Positions 11,530-23,098 of a DNA stretch of 64,000 nucleotides are shown in pieces. The translations under genes were made by a program, and so were the position numbers. The stretch's first letter is position 1; every line of letters begins with the position of its first letter. This DNA comes from Topomyia yanbarensis (Eukaryota > Arthropoda > Insecta > Diptera > Culicidae), in NCBI RefSeq assembly GCF_030247195.1, contig NC_080672.1, positions 68,365,771 to 68,429,770 on the forward strand, written 5' to 3'. The notes under the pieces are model-generated. The model worked only from the letters and a program-made list of their open reading frames with translations, did not search any database and was not told the origin of the DNA.

Positions 11530-13436
11530 CAGTGGCGTAGCCAGGGGGGTTTTGGGGGTTAACCCCCCCCCCCCCTAACCAAAATTAATTGGATTGAAAA
11601 AAAAAATTGATGCTGACGAATTTAATTTAATATTCCACAAAATATTTTTGGAAAAATATTCTCTGATCACTACATTGAGAACTGTGTTTAAAGCGTCATG
11701 AGAACTTTTGGAAAATTGTGGGAAGGGGATCTTGTAACTTATCTCTTAGCTTAAATCCCATAGTTGTCAAATTACTTCAATGTAAAATAAAATAACTGTC
11801 TGAATTATTATGAGCTCATTTTTGGAAAGATGCTTCAAAATATGGATTAGAGATAATTTTTCGAATGGGAATCCAAATTTGAATAGGTTGATTGCATATG
11901 AAACATAAGCTTGTTTACCGAAAACTTACATACATTTCAACATTTGCTGAAAATGTATTTTTTTAGATTGTGTAGAGTTTAGACAACAATTCAATATGGT
12001 TAACAACAAGAATAACATTTCAGAAACTAGTTGAAAGCTGATGTAATTTTGTCTCTAGCAGGTCAGGATCGGTTTTATGAGCATTGGATTTTTGTTGTAT
12101 TATCAACTATATGAATAGCCTCTTAGCAGGATGCAATGAATGGCGTACTAAAATTTTGTGTGCTACGTAGTAGTACTGCAAGTTGTGAGGTTGACTAATG
12201 AAGAAAAGTAAAATTAATGCTCGATAAATTTTTAACGGTCACGATCACATTCATTCGAAACTGCCAAATTTCGATGTTAAGTAACATTGAAGAATTTTAA
12301 AACGTAAAACTGTTCATCTGCTGAATAATTTTGACGGTTAATCCTCCTAGAAGTAATTATAGACAAGAATTACTCTTCAACCAAATTTGGGTCGAGACTT
12401 AATGTCTCCAGCAAAGTTTTCGAAAGTGCTATTTCAAACAACTTTGTCAAAGACATAAATATCCCACATATTCAGAGTATCGAAATATAGTAGTAGAAAA
12501 CCTTTACAACAAGCTATTCTGAAATTACTGTAATGATAAATCTCTTCTGCGGTAATTAAATAATAAATTCACATTGCGTTCAAGGTGCCTTTGAAGCTTA
12601 CAAAAAAAGGGAACTGGATTTAAAACAAATAATTCCCAGATATTAAAAGGACTCAAAAACACAAAGAGTGATTCCATTTTCAGGAGCTAGCATCAATTCG
12701 GCGCTAGCTTAGTCCGCCCACCAAGTTAGTGTCGGATTCTGATGAGATGAAGTCGAAACGCAAGTTTCAGTTCCATCCATCCATAATTTAGTTATAGGTT
12801 TTGTGTTCTCAAATCGCAATGATTGTTTCAAACAATTTTATCCGTAGCGCAGAAAAAAATAGTTTTCACCTAAATTTTTCTTCACTAAGAAGAAATATAG
12901 CAGGCCCAGTACATTTAAATCCCTATATGTTGAATTCATGTAGCCTTCATATTTTCAACAAAATTGTTTGAAATAACATTACCAAAAACTTTGCTGAAGG
13001 CACCATGTCTCTTAATATTTTTAAAAAATTAATTCACCATAATTACCTCTATGAGAGTTAATCACTAAAATTTCTATATCAAAGCAGGCGCTGTTTTATG
13101 TTGATAACTTCCCGAAGTTGTCAAACCTTCAAAGTCAAGGATTATTATATTAGGTGATCTTGAACGTTGAAAATTTTTTAGATCATTTATCCCACTTTAA
13201 AAGATCGCAATTTTTGACTTCATTGACATATTATACAAGAAAATAATCTATAGAGGTTTAAAAACTGTTCCATGTTGATCCTTCTTGTTTGTAGACTGGA
13301 ATGACATCTGTTAGACTACTTATGTTTTTGAGTTTTCAATAATTTATCAAACTCATATTAAATTTTAGCATTTTTTCAAAAAATTTGCGATTTTCATCAA
13401 AACCCCCTCCAAACCAAATTTCTGGCTACGCCACTG
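11530..13436. mobile_element. 1.9-kb non-autonomous hAT-type element
   Basis: The terminal inverted repeats CAGTGGCGTAGCCAG and CTGGCTACGCCACTG are perfect over 15 bp, and both ends continue with G/C tracts (GGGGGGTTTTGGGGG on the left, AAAACCCCCTCC on the right). A perfect 8-bp target duplication, AATTAATC, lies at 11,522-11,529 and 13,437-13,444. These ends and the 8-bp duplication place it in the hAT superfamily. The 1,907-bp interior is AT-rich, has no frame that could encode a transposase, and shows no internal palindrome. It is therefore a deletion derivative or MITE-like copy. Confidence 0.92.
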
Positions 13437-13444
13437 AATTAATC

Positions 13445-14186
13445 TATGGCAACTGGCAATTCGCATTCGACAGCTTACACGACCTCACTCGCGTTACTGG
13501 TTGGTGTGGTCAAACTTGTGTCGATCAAGATTCTCCGACGCGTTCTTGAAGTCACATCATTAGTGTTAGGACGATGGTCTATCATGGGGTATATAATTTC
13601 TTTTATACTTCATTTTTGCGATCAATTCCCTAAGATCGTAGAAATTCATGTATTTTCATTCCTTCATAAAAATCCTTGAATTTCCACGATCTGGAATTGA
13701 TGTTCTGCTCAAGCCATTAACGGATTTGTAGAAGTTGAACGGTCCCAACAAAAAAATCCCCAAACGGAAATACCAACACATTCAAATCTTCTCTTCGTCG
13801 CACTCATGTTCCATCAATTCTTATACAATAAATATATACGATTATATATTATGATAATAAATATTATTATATATTATAATCGTCGGATTGTCTGGAAATA
13901 TGTAGCACTTCGCTTGTCGTTGTATTGCACATCAAACGAAGCGAACACAATGTGGATAAAGACGAGGTTCTGAATTTCTCCTCAGGACGTATTTATGTAT
14001 TTGAAGATTGGCTCACACTCGACTAGCTTCAAAGCACAGTCAGGAAAAACCGACTCGAAATAGTGGTGGGGTATTTCAGTCGGTGTTAAATTCAAATCTC
14101 TTTTTTATCACGACGTCAACCGCAAGGTAGCCTCTACACAAAATGAACTGTCTTTCTCGTCATGTACGGGAAGCAAGGCCTACAGT
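13445..14186. other. No gene; AT palindrome
   Basis: An imperfect palindrome of AT-rich sequence at about 13,839-13,883 (CGATTATATATTATG against its complement, closed by ATTATAATCG) could form a 20-bp hairpin. The open frame at 13,446-13,679 is short and unlike any family I know. Nothing else is recognised. Confidence 0.4.
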
Positions 14187-14475
14187 TTGGATTCACGAAC
14201 CGAGGGTCCGGATCCAGACACTTGTTTGGATCTAAGCACCAATTCTGGGCCCGGTTCAGTTCAGGGCCTGGCAAGGGGAAAAGGGGAGGGGCTAGATCCA
14301 GGGACTGGTCCGGATCCTGGGTACTGGTCTGGATCCGGGAACTGGTTCGAATCCGAAAACTGGCCCAGATCCAGATACTGGTCCAGATCCGGAAACTGGT
14401 CCGGAACCGGGAACTGGTACGGATCCGGGAACTGGTCCGGACCCGGGAATTGGTCCGGATCCGAAAACTGTCAAA
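14187..14475. repeat. 18-bp minisatellite (GGTCCGGATCCGGGAACT)n
   Basis: About 10-14 degenerate copies of an 18-bp unit rich in GGATCC and ACTGGTCC occupy this stretch. Because 18 is a multiple of three and the unit lacks stops, several frames on both strands stay open and read as SGSGPV or SGNWSG repeats. These frames are by-products of the repeat. The array abuts the truncated end of the retrotransposon endonuclease remnant to its right. Confidence 0.9.
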
Positions 14476-14515
14476 AAAATTTATTTCACTGTGCAGCCTA
14501 CTCAATAAAAAATCT

Positions 14516-15367
14516 CTAGTGTGTACGTACATCTAGCCGCAGGACAAACGGTTTGTGGTGAGGATCGACTTTGAGAATAGCAGTCGGAGGTTTGAGCAGC
14601 TCTACGATATCCGTGTTGTTTACGAATGCAAGATCGAGGATCTTCCCGTTCACATTCGTCAATGAGCAGATCTGGTACAGACCGCCTGCAACCATAGACT
14701 CCGTTACAGCTATTTCTTGTTCCGAAGAGACATTAATAGGTAGGTAACATTTTAGATCGTTATCGAGCGACCACTGAAGGCGTGGAAGTTTGTAGTCTCC
14801 AAAGACGAGAACAGTGTCGGTGCTGCCAGCATTGTCTAGAATTGTTTGAACGGCATTAGCGTGCGCGTGATACAAGTCCGGATTACTACTTGGCCTGAGA
14901 CCAACACAGCTAATATATACAAATTGATTCAGGAGGGCGATACTCACGGTGATTTGCTCCAAGCGTTCAATTCCAGACAAGCTTAGCTGCGATCCTACGA
15001 GGTTGTTCTTTACCGCTATTGGGACGCCACCGCCTCGACGCAGATGACTGGTTGTTGAGTTGCGGTCGCAGCGGTATATTACGTAGTTCGACGAGAGTTC
15101 AGCGTTTAATATGTCTTCGCGCAGTCAGGTTTCCGTTAGGACAATGACATCGTAGTCACTAGAAGAAAGAGCTACATGGAATTCTTGTGTTTTCGTTCTC
15201 ATTCCTCGCACGTTCTGGTAGTAAACGGAAAGAAACTGTTCGGAATGTGCGGCAACTTCGGGAACAGGTAATACAGGATGTGAAACAGGCGATGTACCTA
15301 GTTGGGAGGAGGGCGAAGAGCAGTGGAAGCAGTCATTGTTGCTGACTCGGACGCATTCGGTTTCCAA
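14516..15367 (-). pseudogene. Retrotransposon ORF2 start: AP endonuclease domain
   Basis: The minus strand reads YYQNVRGMRTKTQEFHVAL, SSDYDVIVLTET, then a stop where these endonucleases have tryptophan (ETW), and continues in frame as LREDILNAEL, RRGGGVPIAVKN and FGDYKLPRLQW up to DPHHKPFVLRLDV. This is the apurinic-type endonuclease of Jockey/CR1-like LINEs, which nicks target DNA. The GDFN motif is changed to GDYK, which would harm catalysis. The frame begins at METE (15,367), overlapping the ORF1 frame, and ends at the minisatellite with no reverse transcriptase. One nonsense codon and truncation make it non-functional. Confidence 0.88.
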
Positions 15368-16110
15368 AAAACCTTTCTGGAATCCGACTTCTCTTCAAAC
15401 TCACGATAATCAATCCCAACTGGCCATGTAGATGCCGTCATGGCCTTTTCTTTTAGATCCAAGGGCATGCCAACTTTGTAGGAGACAAAATTCAGCGATC
15501 TAGGATCTCTGCCACGAGATACCAACTTGACGACAGTGATGTCCGAATTTCCGAGTTTATCCGCAGCTGGCTTGGAGACGCTTTCATCAGGAACATTGGG
15601 CGAAATTCCTAACAGGTACAACCAAAACTTTTTATCTTCACGATTCACCGCGATGGATGATGTCGGCATCAGTACCACGTAGCAGCTTAGAAGGGTTGGA
15701 GCCTGTATCGTCGTTGCCTCACTTTCTTCTAGCAGAATTAAAGGAAATTGTCGCGGTTCAGCAACCGGCGTTTTTGGTACAGCGTCGATCAACGTTTTGA
15801 AGTTGGTCCGAATTTGCACCTTTAATTCCTCCAGTATGTCGTTGCGAATTGAATTTTTAAGCTCCTCGATCATTATTTGGTTTGCGGACTCAACGGACAC
15901 TAATGCGTTACGAAAACGTGCTTTGTCCATGATATTTTTGCAGGTGTTACACATCCAAAATAAGTTAGACTTGTTAACAATAGCGGCAAATGATTCGTCG
16001 TTTAGTCCGCAGCATTTTGCGCAAAATGACGAAGAGCAAAAACCGCCACATTTTACAGCATCACGACCATCGGAAAAATTATCAGTGCAACTCTCACAAA
16101 ATCCATGCAT
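15298..16110 (-). pseudogene. Retrotransposon ORF1 with PHD-like zinc finger
   Basis: The frame extends upstream to 16,203, but the likely start is the methionine at 16,110 (MHGFCESC). Residues about 5-55 carry a Cys-rich PHD-type finger: FCESCTDNFSDGRDAVKC, SSFCAKCCGL and LFWMCNTC. A coiled region (IMIEELKNSIRNDILEEL) follows. Residues 170-260 resemble the RRM-like C-terminal part of CR1-type ORF1 proteins: KFWLYLLGISPNVPDE, ITVVKLVSRGRDPRSLNF and LKEKAMTASTWPVG. ORF1 proteins bind the element RNA. The frame is open for 271 codons, but the partner ORF2 is broken, so the copy cannot move by itself. Confidence 0.85.
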
Positions 16111-16203
16111 TTTACGATATGCGGCAGTGTCAGGGTTACTAGTTGAAATGCTCTGTAACAGCTGCAAGATCAAAGGAACGCAAGAAAGAACTAACCAAAA
16201 CAA

Positions 16204-16917
16204 CTACGAATTACTTCTCACCTTTCTCGTTCTGGCACCCGGAGATCAGGAAGGCAATCGAGTTATATACTGTACTTTATCTTTAAATGCGTTTTCCCGA
16301 AAGTAGTGTATTGTAAGCGGTCAAGTAAGACTTTTCATAGGAGTACTGGTTCGATTTCAATAATTTTTTCTCCAATTGTTCAGAAAACATACCGCTATGT
16401 TTGGTCGAGAGGGATTTGAAAAATATCAATTGTTTCCATTTTTATGACCTCTAATAGGCCTAAAAATAACGCAAATATTGAAAATTTTCACAAACGAAAA
16501 AAAAAATTATAACGAAACTTTTATAAATTATAAAATAAAAGAAATCCCTCTAGTTTAAACATAGCCAACGTAACCAAGATTATAAAAAGTATGAAATTTC
16601 TGATTACAGATTACCCAATTTGCCATAACTTTACTTAAGCAGGACCCATGTAGTTTCAACACCAATGTCATCAATGAAGTTTCAAGGTCACGAGAGATTT
16701 TTTTTTTCGTCTTCAAAAGTAAAATTGAAAAGAGGTAAAATTGAAAAAATTGTTGTCATGTGGTGTATGGTGTTGCCCGTCGGTACTCGATGGTAGTAGA
16801 GAATGTCGCTCAGCGATGCCAACCTACCAGTTTAAACTGGATTCTTCCAGTTTTTTTACAACATCCAGTCAAACAGACAAACGGAAAAATCTTCCAGTTA
16901 TTTTAGAATTTGAGCCA
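16204..16917. other. AT-rich, no gene seen
   Basis: No protein family is recognisable. The sequence is AT-rich with a poly(A) tract near 16,497-16,505. A TTCCAGTTTTTTT motif near 16,845 recurs near 19,705-19,735, where it also flanks the mosquito repeat block, so the block may have inserted between these points. Confidence 0.4.
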
Positions 16918-18870
16918 GTTTTTGCCTTTCTCATATAGAAAGGTTATGCAATCACTCTGAAAAACGTCAACCTAATCCCGGCCCGGAGGGCCGAGTGTCA
17001 TATCCCATTCGACTCAGTTCGTCGAGATCGGAAAAAGTTTGTATGTGTGTGTATGTGTGTGTATGTATGTGCGTTAGAGTGGGACATGGTTATATGAAAA
17101 AAATAAAATTTGGCTCCGAGTAACTTTTTGGGTCCCATTTAGCTCCCAGAACAACTCTGCAAATTTTTAGCTCGATCGGTGAAACTATATTTTTGCGCCC
17201 ACGGTTTAAAGTTTACATGGGATTTCGTATGGGAAAATTGTCTTTTGCAAATTAATTCTTCCAAGAGTCGCCCGTTATCTCCTAAAAATAAACAGATGTC
17301 TGATTTTTATAGGAAATTTATCAAGGAAACAAAGTTTAGAAGACTGTAAAACGATCTGATGCTTGTGGAAAAAGTTATTAAGCAAAAACCGATTGATGCC
17401 CTGAAGATTGATGAAAATTTCAGTTTTCATAGCATCACTGCTTCTGACGGTCTAATTATATACAAAATTTTTAACTTTCTCTTATTATGTAAAAAAGAAG
17501 CCTCAATTTATCCCTCAAAACCTTGCGAAGTGACCAAATAGTATAGATAAACGATTTAGATACGTTAAGAGAGGATTAAAACAAAATTGCGTATAATTGG
17601 ACAACCAACAGCAGTGGTGCTAGAAAAAAGGAATATTTTATCAATCGTCAGAGCATCAATCGGTTTCTGCTTAATAACTTTTTTCTCAAGCATCAGATCG
17701 TTTCGTGGTTTTCGAGACTTTGTTTCTTTGTAAAATTTTCTACACAAACCACATAACGATTTAATTTTAGGAAGAAATGGGCGGCTCCTGGAGGAATTAT
17801 TTTGTAAAAGTTAACTTTCCCATACAAAATCCCATGTAAACTTTAAACAGTGGGCGCAAAAATATAGTTTCACCGATCGAGCTGAGAATTTGCACAGTTG
17901 TTCTAGGACCCAAATGGTACCTAAAAAGTTGCTCGGAGCTGGAATCTATTTTTTGTCCCACCCTAATGTGCGTATGTGTCAAATAATATCACTCATTTTT
18001 CTCATAGATGGCTGGTCCGATTTGCCCAAACTTAGTCACAAATGAAAGGTGCAACCTTCCCATCGGCTGCTATTGAATTTTGGATCGATCGGAATTCTGG
18101 TTCCGGAATTACGGGTTTCAGAGTGCGGCCACGCAGAAATTTCTCATATAAACTATAGGAAAAAGTAAAAAAGGAATTTTTATTTTTGATGCTAAATGTG
18201 TTCAAGGTGCATAAAACGTTGAGATTTGATGCAAACTCGAAAAAAAATTTGACGACGATTCACTTTTTTGGATTTTGGCACATTTTTGCCTTTCTCATAT
18301 AGAAAGGTTATGCAATCGCTCTGAAAAACGTCAACCTAATCCCGGCCAAATTTTTTTTTCGACTCGCATTGGGTTTCTGGATTTTAACAGGGGCGTAGTT
18401 GATGGTTTACGGAGAGGGGTTACACCCCCCCTCTACTGTTCGCTCCCCTCCTTTAAAAATCTCCCTAAATCACCCCTCAGATCACCACCCCATCCAGCCC
18501 TCATACCCCTCCCTTTCAACCCCATCATCTTTAAACCACCACTATATCACAAAGCATACCAATTTAAGCTGGGGAGTCGTTCGTTCATGGGACTTTCGTC
18601 CTCTTCACATACCCACCCCCGCATGACAAAATGAGTTAGCAAGCAGATAACATTGATCTAATGCTGATTAGGCTAATGGAGAATGATATTTTTTTGTTTC
18701 AAGTGTTTCACCGTCGACACGTAGCTCATCAAGTTCGTGGCTGGCATGCCATTGTGTATAAGTGCAAAGTGTACTAAGAATGTAATGGACATTTCCACGA
18801 TTATGTTGAACATAAAAAGCCTCCGTGCCATAGTTTAGAGAAATGAGAAAGGCACAATTGCTCCGCTAGG
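16918..18870. repeat. Mosquito dispersed repeat, two partial copies
   Basis: Two direct copies of the same 5' end, TTTGCCTTTCTCATATAGAA followed by GGTTATGCAATC and TCTGAAAAACGTCAACCTAA, begin at 16,921 and 18,286. The first contains GGCCGAGTGTCATATCCCAT and a GT/TATG microsatellite at 17,040-17,070 that was the landing site for a hAT-type MITE. The second ends near 18,870 with ATGAGAAAGGCACAATTGCT and CCGCTAGGTGGATTAAAA. The terminal TGCCTTTCTCAT motif is inverted at the two extremes. I remember this family as abundant in Aedes. Its class is unclear. The second copy from about 18,370 has an inverted relative at 32,628-33,120. Confidence 0.75.
17075..17965. mobile_element. Palindromic hAT-type MITE, 891 bp
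   Basis: The element is one long imperfect palindrome: arms of about 430 bp fold around a centre near 17,520. The ends are TAGAGTGGGACA and the complement of TAGGGTGGGACA, matching the hAT TAGNG rule. A perfect 8-bp target duplication, ATGTGCGT, flanks it at 17,067-17,074 and 17,966-17,973. The arms encode mirrored short frames (VIKQKPIDALKID on plus and VIKQKPIDALTID on minus), which is shared repeat sequence and not a protein. It sits in the GT-rich microsatellite of the surrounding repeat. Confidence 0.92.
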
Positions 18871-19134
18871 TGGATTAAAACAGGTTTTTTGGATAAATAT
18901 TCATTTTAGTTTTTTTTCTCACAAATTGTAACTTGATTCATAGAATTTTCAAGCGAGCGATGGAATGATACCGAGTGCCCCAGAATAAGATTTTAATCCA
19001 CCGTAACATGAACTCTTTTTATTCCACTTGTGAGTAAAACGTTTCTTGAATGTACATTTTGATTCGATTTCAAATGAATTTTACTCAAACATAAAGGTGG
19101 CAGCACATTGTGTCAAATATTTTGATGAACATTT

Positions 19135-19389
19135 CTAGAGAAAATTTTCAATAGGACGTAAGTAACATTGAGAGCCTCTCTTTGTTTACTTTCTTTTTCG
19201 TTTATTACGAGGTCATTACAACACTTTGTACTAATTTTCCAGTACATATCGGAAGCCGACGGTTTTTACTACAATATTATGAAAAGAGTAGAGTAATAAA
19301 TGTTAAAATGGCCGAGTAATAAACAGAAGAGAAATACCTCAAAGAGAATCTCTCATTGTTACTTACGTCCTATTGAAAATTTTCTCTAG
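19135..19389. mobile_element. 255-bp MITE with 40-bp inverted ends
   Basis: Nearly perfect 40-bp terminal inverted repeats begin CTAGAGAAAATTTTCAATAG and continue GACGTAAGTAACA. They enclose a 175-bp AT-rich interior. Candidate target duplication ATTT lies at 19,131-19,134 and 19,390-19,393, but because the ends are T-rich a 3-bp duplication is equally possible. The superfamily cannot be decided. No coding content. Confidence 0.85.
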
Positions 19390-19393
19390 ATTT

Positions 19394-20257
19394 GTTGAAT
19401 TCTCAGCTAGCTGCTGTAGTGGTATCTTCAGAAAAGTTTAAGCGCATCCTCAAGTGTAGCAAATGGTCTTAAATACAGGATTTTGTGGATGTGTAGATTG
19501 AAACCTTCAAAACAGTAAAATTCGACTGTATCTATTACAATTACAATCAAACTCAAATGTTTTAATATTTTTTTAATTTGGACAGCAATATCAAAAAACC
19601 GACTCAAATTTTCAGTATGGAACATACGTGTTTACTTAAAATTACGTGCATTGAATCGTTGACTTAAACATTACAAGGGTAAAATAGGTTTTTTTCGAAC
19701 ATCCAGTTTTTTTTCAAGAAAGGTTCCAGTTTTTTTTAAATGTTGGCAAACTCGCTTTATATCACCGGAGCTGATGCGCTTTTCAGAAACGGAAGCCTTT
19801 CAAAATGTTTAACAGAATATAGGGCTAATACACATCAAATTGCAAATGATGAGGAGTTGACAAGAAAAAAAAAGATTTTATAAATGAATCATCTTCTTTT
19901 AACTCTTTTAGAAATGAAAAGATCGTGAACAATAGTCAATGTAAAAAATTGAGGCATCCAGAAAAAAATAGAAAAATGCGGGATTATAAAATTATAAGTC
20001 CAAAGTCATACAGAGCAAATAGCTAAAGTGAAATCATTCTGCTTCTCCTAATTCGGTTGCGACTCAACTCACATGGTGTGGAGATAACTAAAACTTCAGC
20101 AAAACAGTTTTTCCTCTATTTTCTTCATAACGATTTAATCCGATAAACTAACCGAAGCTGACGTGTATTCCAAATTGGAAAAATCAACACCATTCCTGCT
20201 TCGCTCGTCGTCAGTAGTCGCACCACATGTCTGTCTCATACGGGCTAAAAGTCCTCG
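19394..20257. other. AT-rich, no gene seen
   Basis: No frame resembles a known protein. A TTCCAGTTTTTTTT block near 19,705-19,735 echoes one upstream of the repeat block at 16.9 kb. Otherwise AT-rich sequence without structure. Confidence 0.4.
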
Positions 20258-20539
20258 TTAGAAAAACGTGCTGCAATGAACTTTCCCGGTCGAACGAAGC
20301 TTAAGTTTCTTGGCATCTGAAAATGTGCCGGCAAATCTTTGCAATTTTTCACGCAGCTTAATTTGAACACGTTGAAGTATCTCTGGGTTACGAAGCGAAT
20401 GTGCAATACTGTTTTTTTTCACCGTGGATTTCGGTTTTTCAGTTGCTTTGTCCTGCACAGATGCACCGCGCGGTGTTAGGACTCTCAGTGCTCCTGAATG
20501 GTGTAGAAGTAGAAATGGGCCTTTTTCGACTACACTCAA
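20258..20539 (-). other. Unrecognised open frame cut by a MITE
   Basis: A minus-strand frame of 93 codons contains a basic segment (KATEKPKSTVKKN, LRNPEILQRVQIKLREKLQR and FSDAKKLKLRSTGK) with coiled-coil-like spacing. Its apparent first residues come from the MITE inserted at 20,533. Reading across the TA target site without the MITE, the frame stays open for about 20 more codons (including GEIRLPRSRLGDVV) before a stop. I do not recognise the family. It may be a remnant of a gene or transposon protein, or chance. Confidence 0.25.
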
Positions 20540-20826
20540 GCAAAAAATACAGCGAACTTCATAAGAATATCGTATAATTTTTAGCCATAAGTAGCACGTA
20601 TGTAAATCATAAGATTATCATATGAAACGGCATTTATTTGGTCAAATCGGTTTGCTATGATTTCATGTTCCATAAGGTATCTTTGAATTATCATAAGACA
20701 ATATTATACATTTCTCATTATGCAATAACTTATAAAATGTTACGGTAATCATACAAGTCGTATGTTTTTCGTATTAATCTTATGAAAACATAGTTTTGTT
20801 ACTTTACTCTGCGTTTTGCCTTAGTG
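20533..20826. mobile_element. TA-flanked MITE, 294 bp (Tc1/mariner-like)
   Basis: Inverted ends CACTCAAGCAAAA and the complement of CACTAAGGCAAAA match at 11 of 13 positions and are flanked by TA on both sides (20,531-20,532 and 20,827-20,828). TA duplication with CACT ends suggests a Tc1/mariner-related MITE. The interior is AT-rich with CATAAGATTATCATATGA-like repeated motifs and no coding capacity. It interrupts the open frame on the minus strand to its left. Confidence 0.75.
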
Positions 20827-20828
20827 TA

Positions 20829-22121
20829 CATCTCCTAGTCGGGATCGAGGTAGGCGAATCTCGCCAGTCAAGTGACACTTGTGCGCTTGTCAACGTGGGT
20901 GGTAATGGCGAACGTGACGGAATAATCATAACAAAATTTTGATAGTTCCATACACTTAATTATAATCTGGTTTTTCAATTAAAATAATGGGTTTTTCTAG
21001 TTGAAAAATTTCTAAGGAAATTTTATCATTTTATTTCTTCGTATCCTACCTGGAAAATATGATCCAAGCAGGAGGTCGTTACTGTAATACTGCGGGAGCA
21101 ATAAACGCTTCGCGGTCGCTTAAGCCGTTTATGCGATTGAAACTATTTCTGCACCCATCATTGCAGCTACACTTTGTTTAAAATGAATTTTCATCGTGAC
21201 TTTGCATCAGTTGCACCTCTGTTTCGGTTGTACGCCGTGGTCGTGAAAAGTCTAGCGTATAATACTGTTTGGTTTTTAATTAAAGTTGCTCGTGCGGAAC
21301 GTGCAAAGTGGGAAAAAGTCCTAAGGCTAGGGTTGGTAGATTTGAGAAGCAAATATTGTTGTTTTAGTATCATTTCTGGCAACCTCCGAGATGGATTGAA
21401 ATCATTCAGGAAATAAAACTTCGACAATATGTAGATGGAGCGTATTCTAATGAATTCAATTTAATTTTCGTTACCTTTATTCATCACATACTGATAAAAA
21501 ATGCCTTTTTTATTGTTGGTTATATGACAAGAAATGCTTTTTAGTTTCCTTGTTACGATTCTAGAGCCTAACCAACGGATGCTAGGAAACGAGTTCTGGT
21601 TTGTCTCTGTATGCACTGGGTGTAAATTGCTGACGACAGAAAAGCGACTTCACATCTGAATCTTGGATATCGACCCATCAGTGCAAGAACGGGTGCAAGA
21701 CTAACGACCTTTATTTCCTTATGGCCAATGGGTCACTGAAGTGATAATCACTGATAATATTTCAATTGTTGATTTTTTAATTCTTCATTTATTATCTTCA
21801 TCACATTTTTGAATTGAACTAGGGTAAGTGCTCCTATAGTTGAGGTGTACCAATAGAGCAGTAGTGGGTTATACGCCTAACTAAGGTACCAACCATCAAC
21901 AAATATTTTTTATCGATTTAACGCACTGAACTTATGCGACAATAAAACTGTTATCCTTGAAATTTGCTCAAATAACTTAAAAAAAAAAGATTTTCTTTGA
22001 ATTTTGAGCTCCCTTGCACCTATAGTTGATATAGTGTACCTATAGTTGCAAGTCCCATAATAATTCAAAGTGATTTGCAACAATAGGAACCGAAATTAGC
22101 GATTGCACCACTATTCGTACA
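20829..22121. other. Non-coding, nothing recognised
   Basis: Two short frames around 21,174-21,427 overlap on opposite strands and match nothing I know. The block 21,825-22,070 repeats the phrase CCTATAGTTGA/CCTATAGTTGC several times (GTGCTCCTATAGTTGAGGTG, TTGCACCTATAGTTGATA and TGTACCTATAGTTGCAAG), a low-copy motif typical of fragments of larger mosquito repeats. Confidence 0.4.
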
Positions 22122-22982
22122 TAGGGTTCGTCGCGGTTGCGGTAATTACCGCAACCGCGCGGTATTTACCGCACCGCACCGCAAGATATGCGGTGCGGTA
22201 AGACACTTTTTCCCGCAGATGCGGTGCGGAAAAAAGCTTTTACCGCGCGGTTTTACCGCAACCGCACCGCAAAAAAATAATTGATAATGTGATAATTTTG
22301 GTTATTCTAAAATGATAAACATACTGCTATTACTATTAGCTATTAAGAAAATCTAGCTGCGTCCGAAATATTTTGACGCTATTATTTTTACGTCATATTT
22401 TGGACACTAGTTATGTTATACTTCTAAGTAAAACTTCACAAACTAACCATTTCAAATACATAAAATGCAAGATCCAAATAGAGACAAAATTATTAGATCA
22501 TTTAAAAACATTAAATTTTTACTCTTAAATCCAATTGCATCCAATGCATCACTTCTCCCGATTTCTGTTGGAAATCGTTGAAAAATGAATAAAATCCGAT
22601 ATCAATTTTTCAACTGTGAATTTTGATTAATTTAAAGAAATTAAAGATAAAATAATTATGCTGGGACTTAATCACAACCCAAAGAATATAATTATCTTCA
22701 TCAAACCAAACGAATTTGGAGTAATTGGCAATAAAGGATACAAATGTATGAAAGCATCCAAAATAAGGAAAGGTCCAAATTAGGATGATTATTCTATCAT
22801 TCGTTCATCAACATCGTATTTCTATCTTCTTTGATTGCTGTGTAAATTCAATGTGAATTTTTCTGCAGTCAATTTTATTGGACTCATTCTCAAAAGGTAT
22901 GCTACATAACTTTTTTTCGCGTACTTCCATTCAAATTTACGATAGTTTTCTACCAAATTAAGTCCTAATATTTTTCAGTTAA

Positions 22983-23098
22983 CCCTCCAGCACTCGCGCG
23001 AATGGTTCCCCGAATGAGCAGCCGCTGGTGCTGAAAGAAGATTTCGCTAGAGTTTCGGAAGGTGTTTCACAAAATACAACGGCGCCTGTGCTGGAGGG
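22983..23098. mobile_element. 116-bp TTAA-flanked MITE (piggyBac-like)
   Basis: The ends CCCTCCAGCAC and GTGCTGGAGGG are perfect 11-bp inverted repeats, directly flanked by TTAA at 22,979-22,982 and 23,099-23,102. TTAA target sites with CCC-type ends are typical of piggyBac. The interior is GC-richer than its AT-rich host element, marking it as a later insertion. Confidence 0.85.

Noticed and set aside
14134..14536. Open frames of 110-132 codons on both strands
   Set aside because: They translate the 18-bp minisatellite, whose unit lacks stops in several frames.
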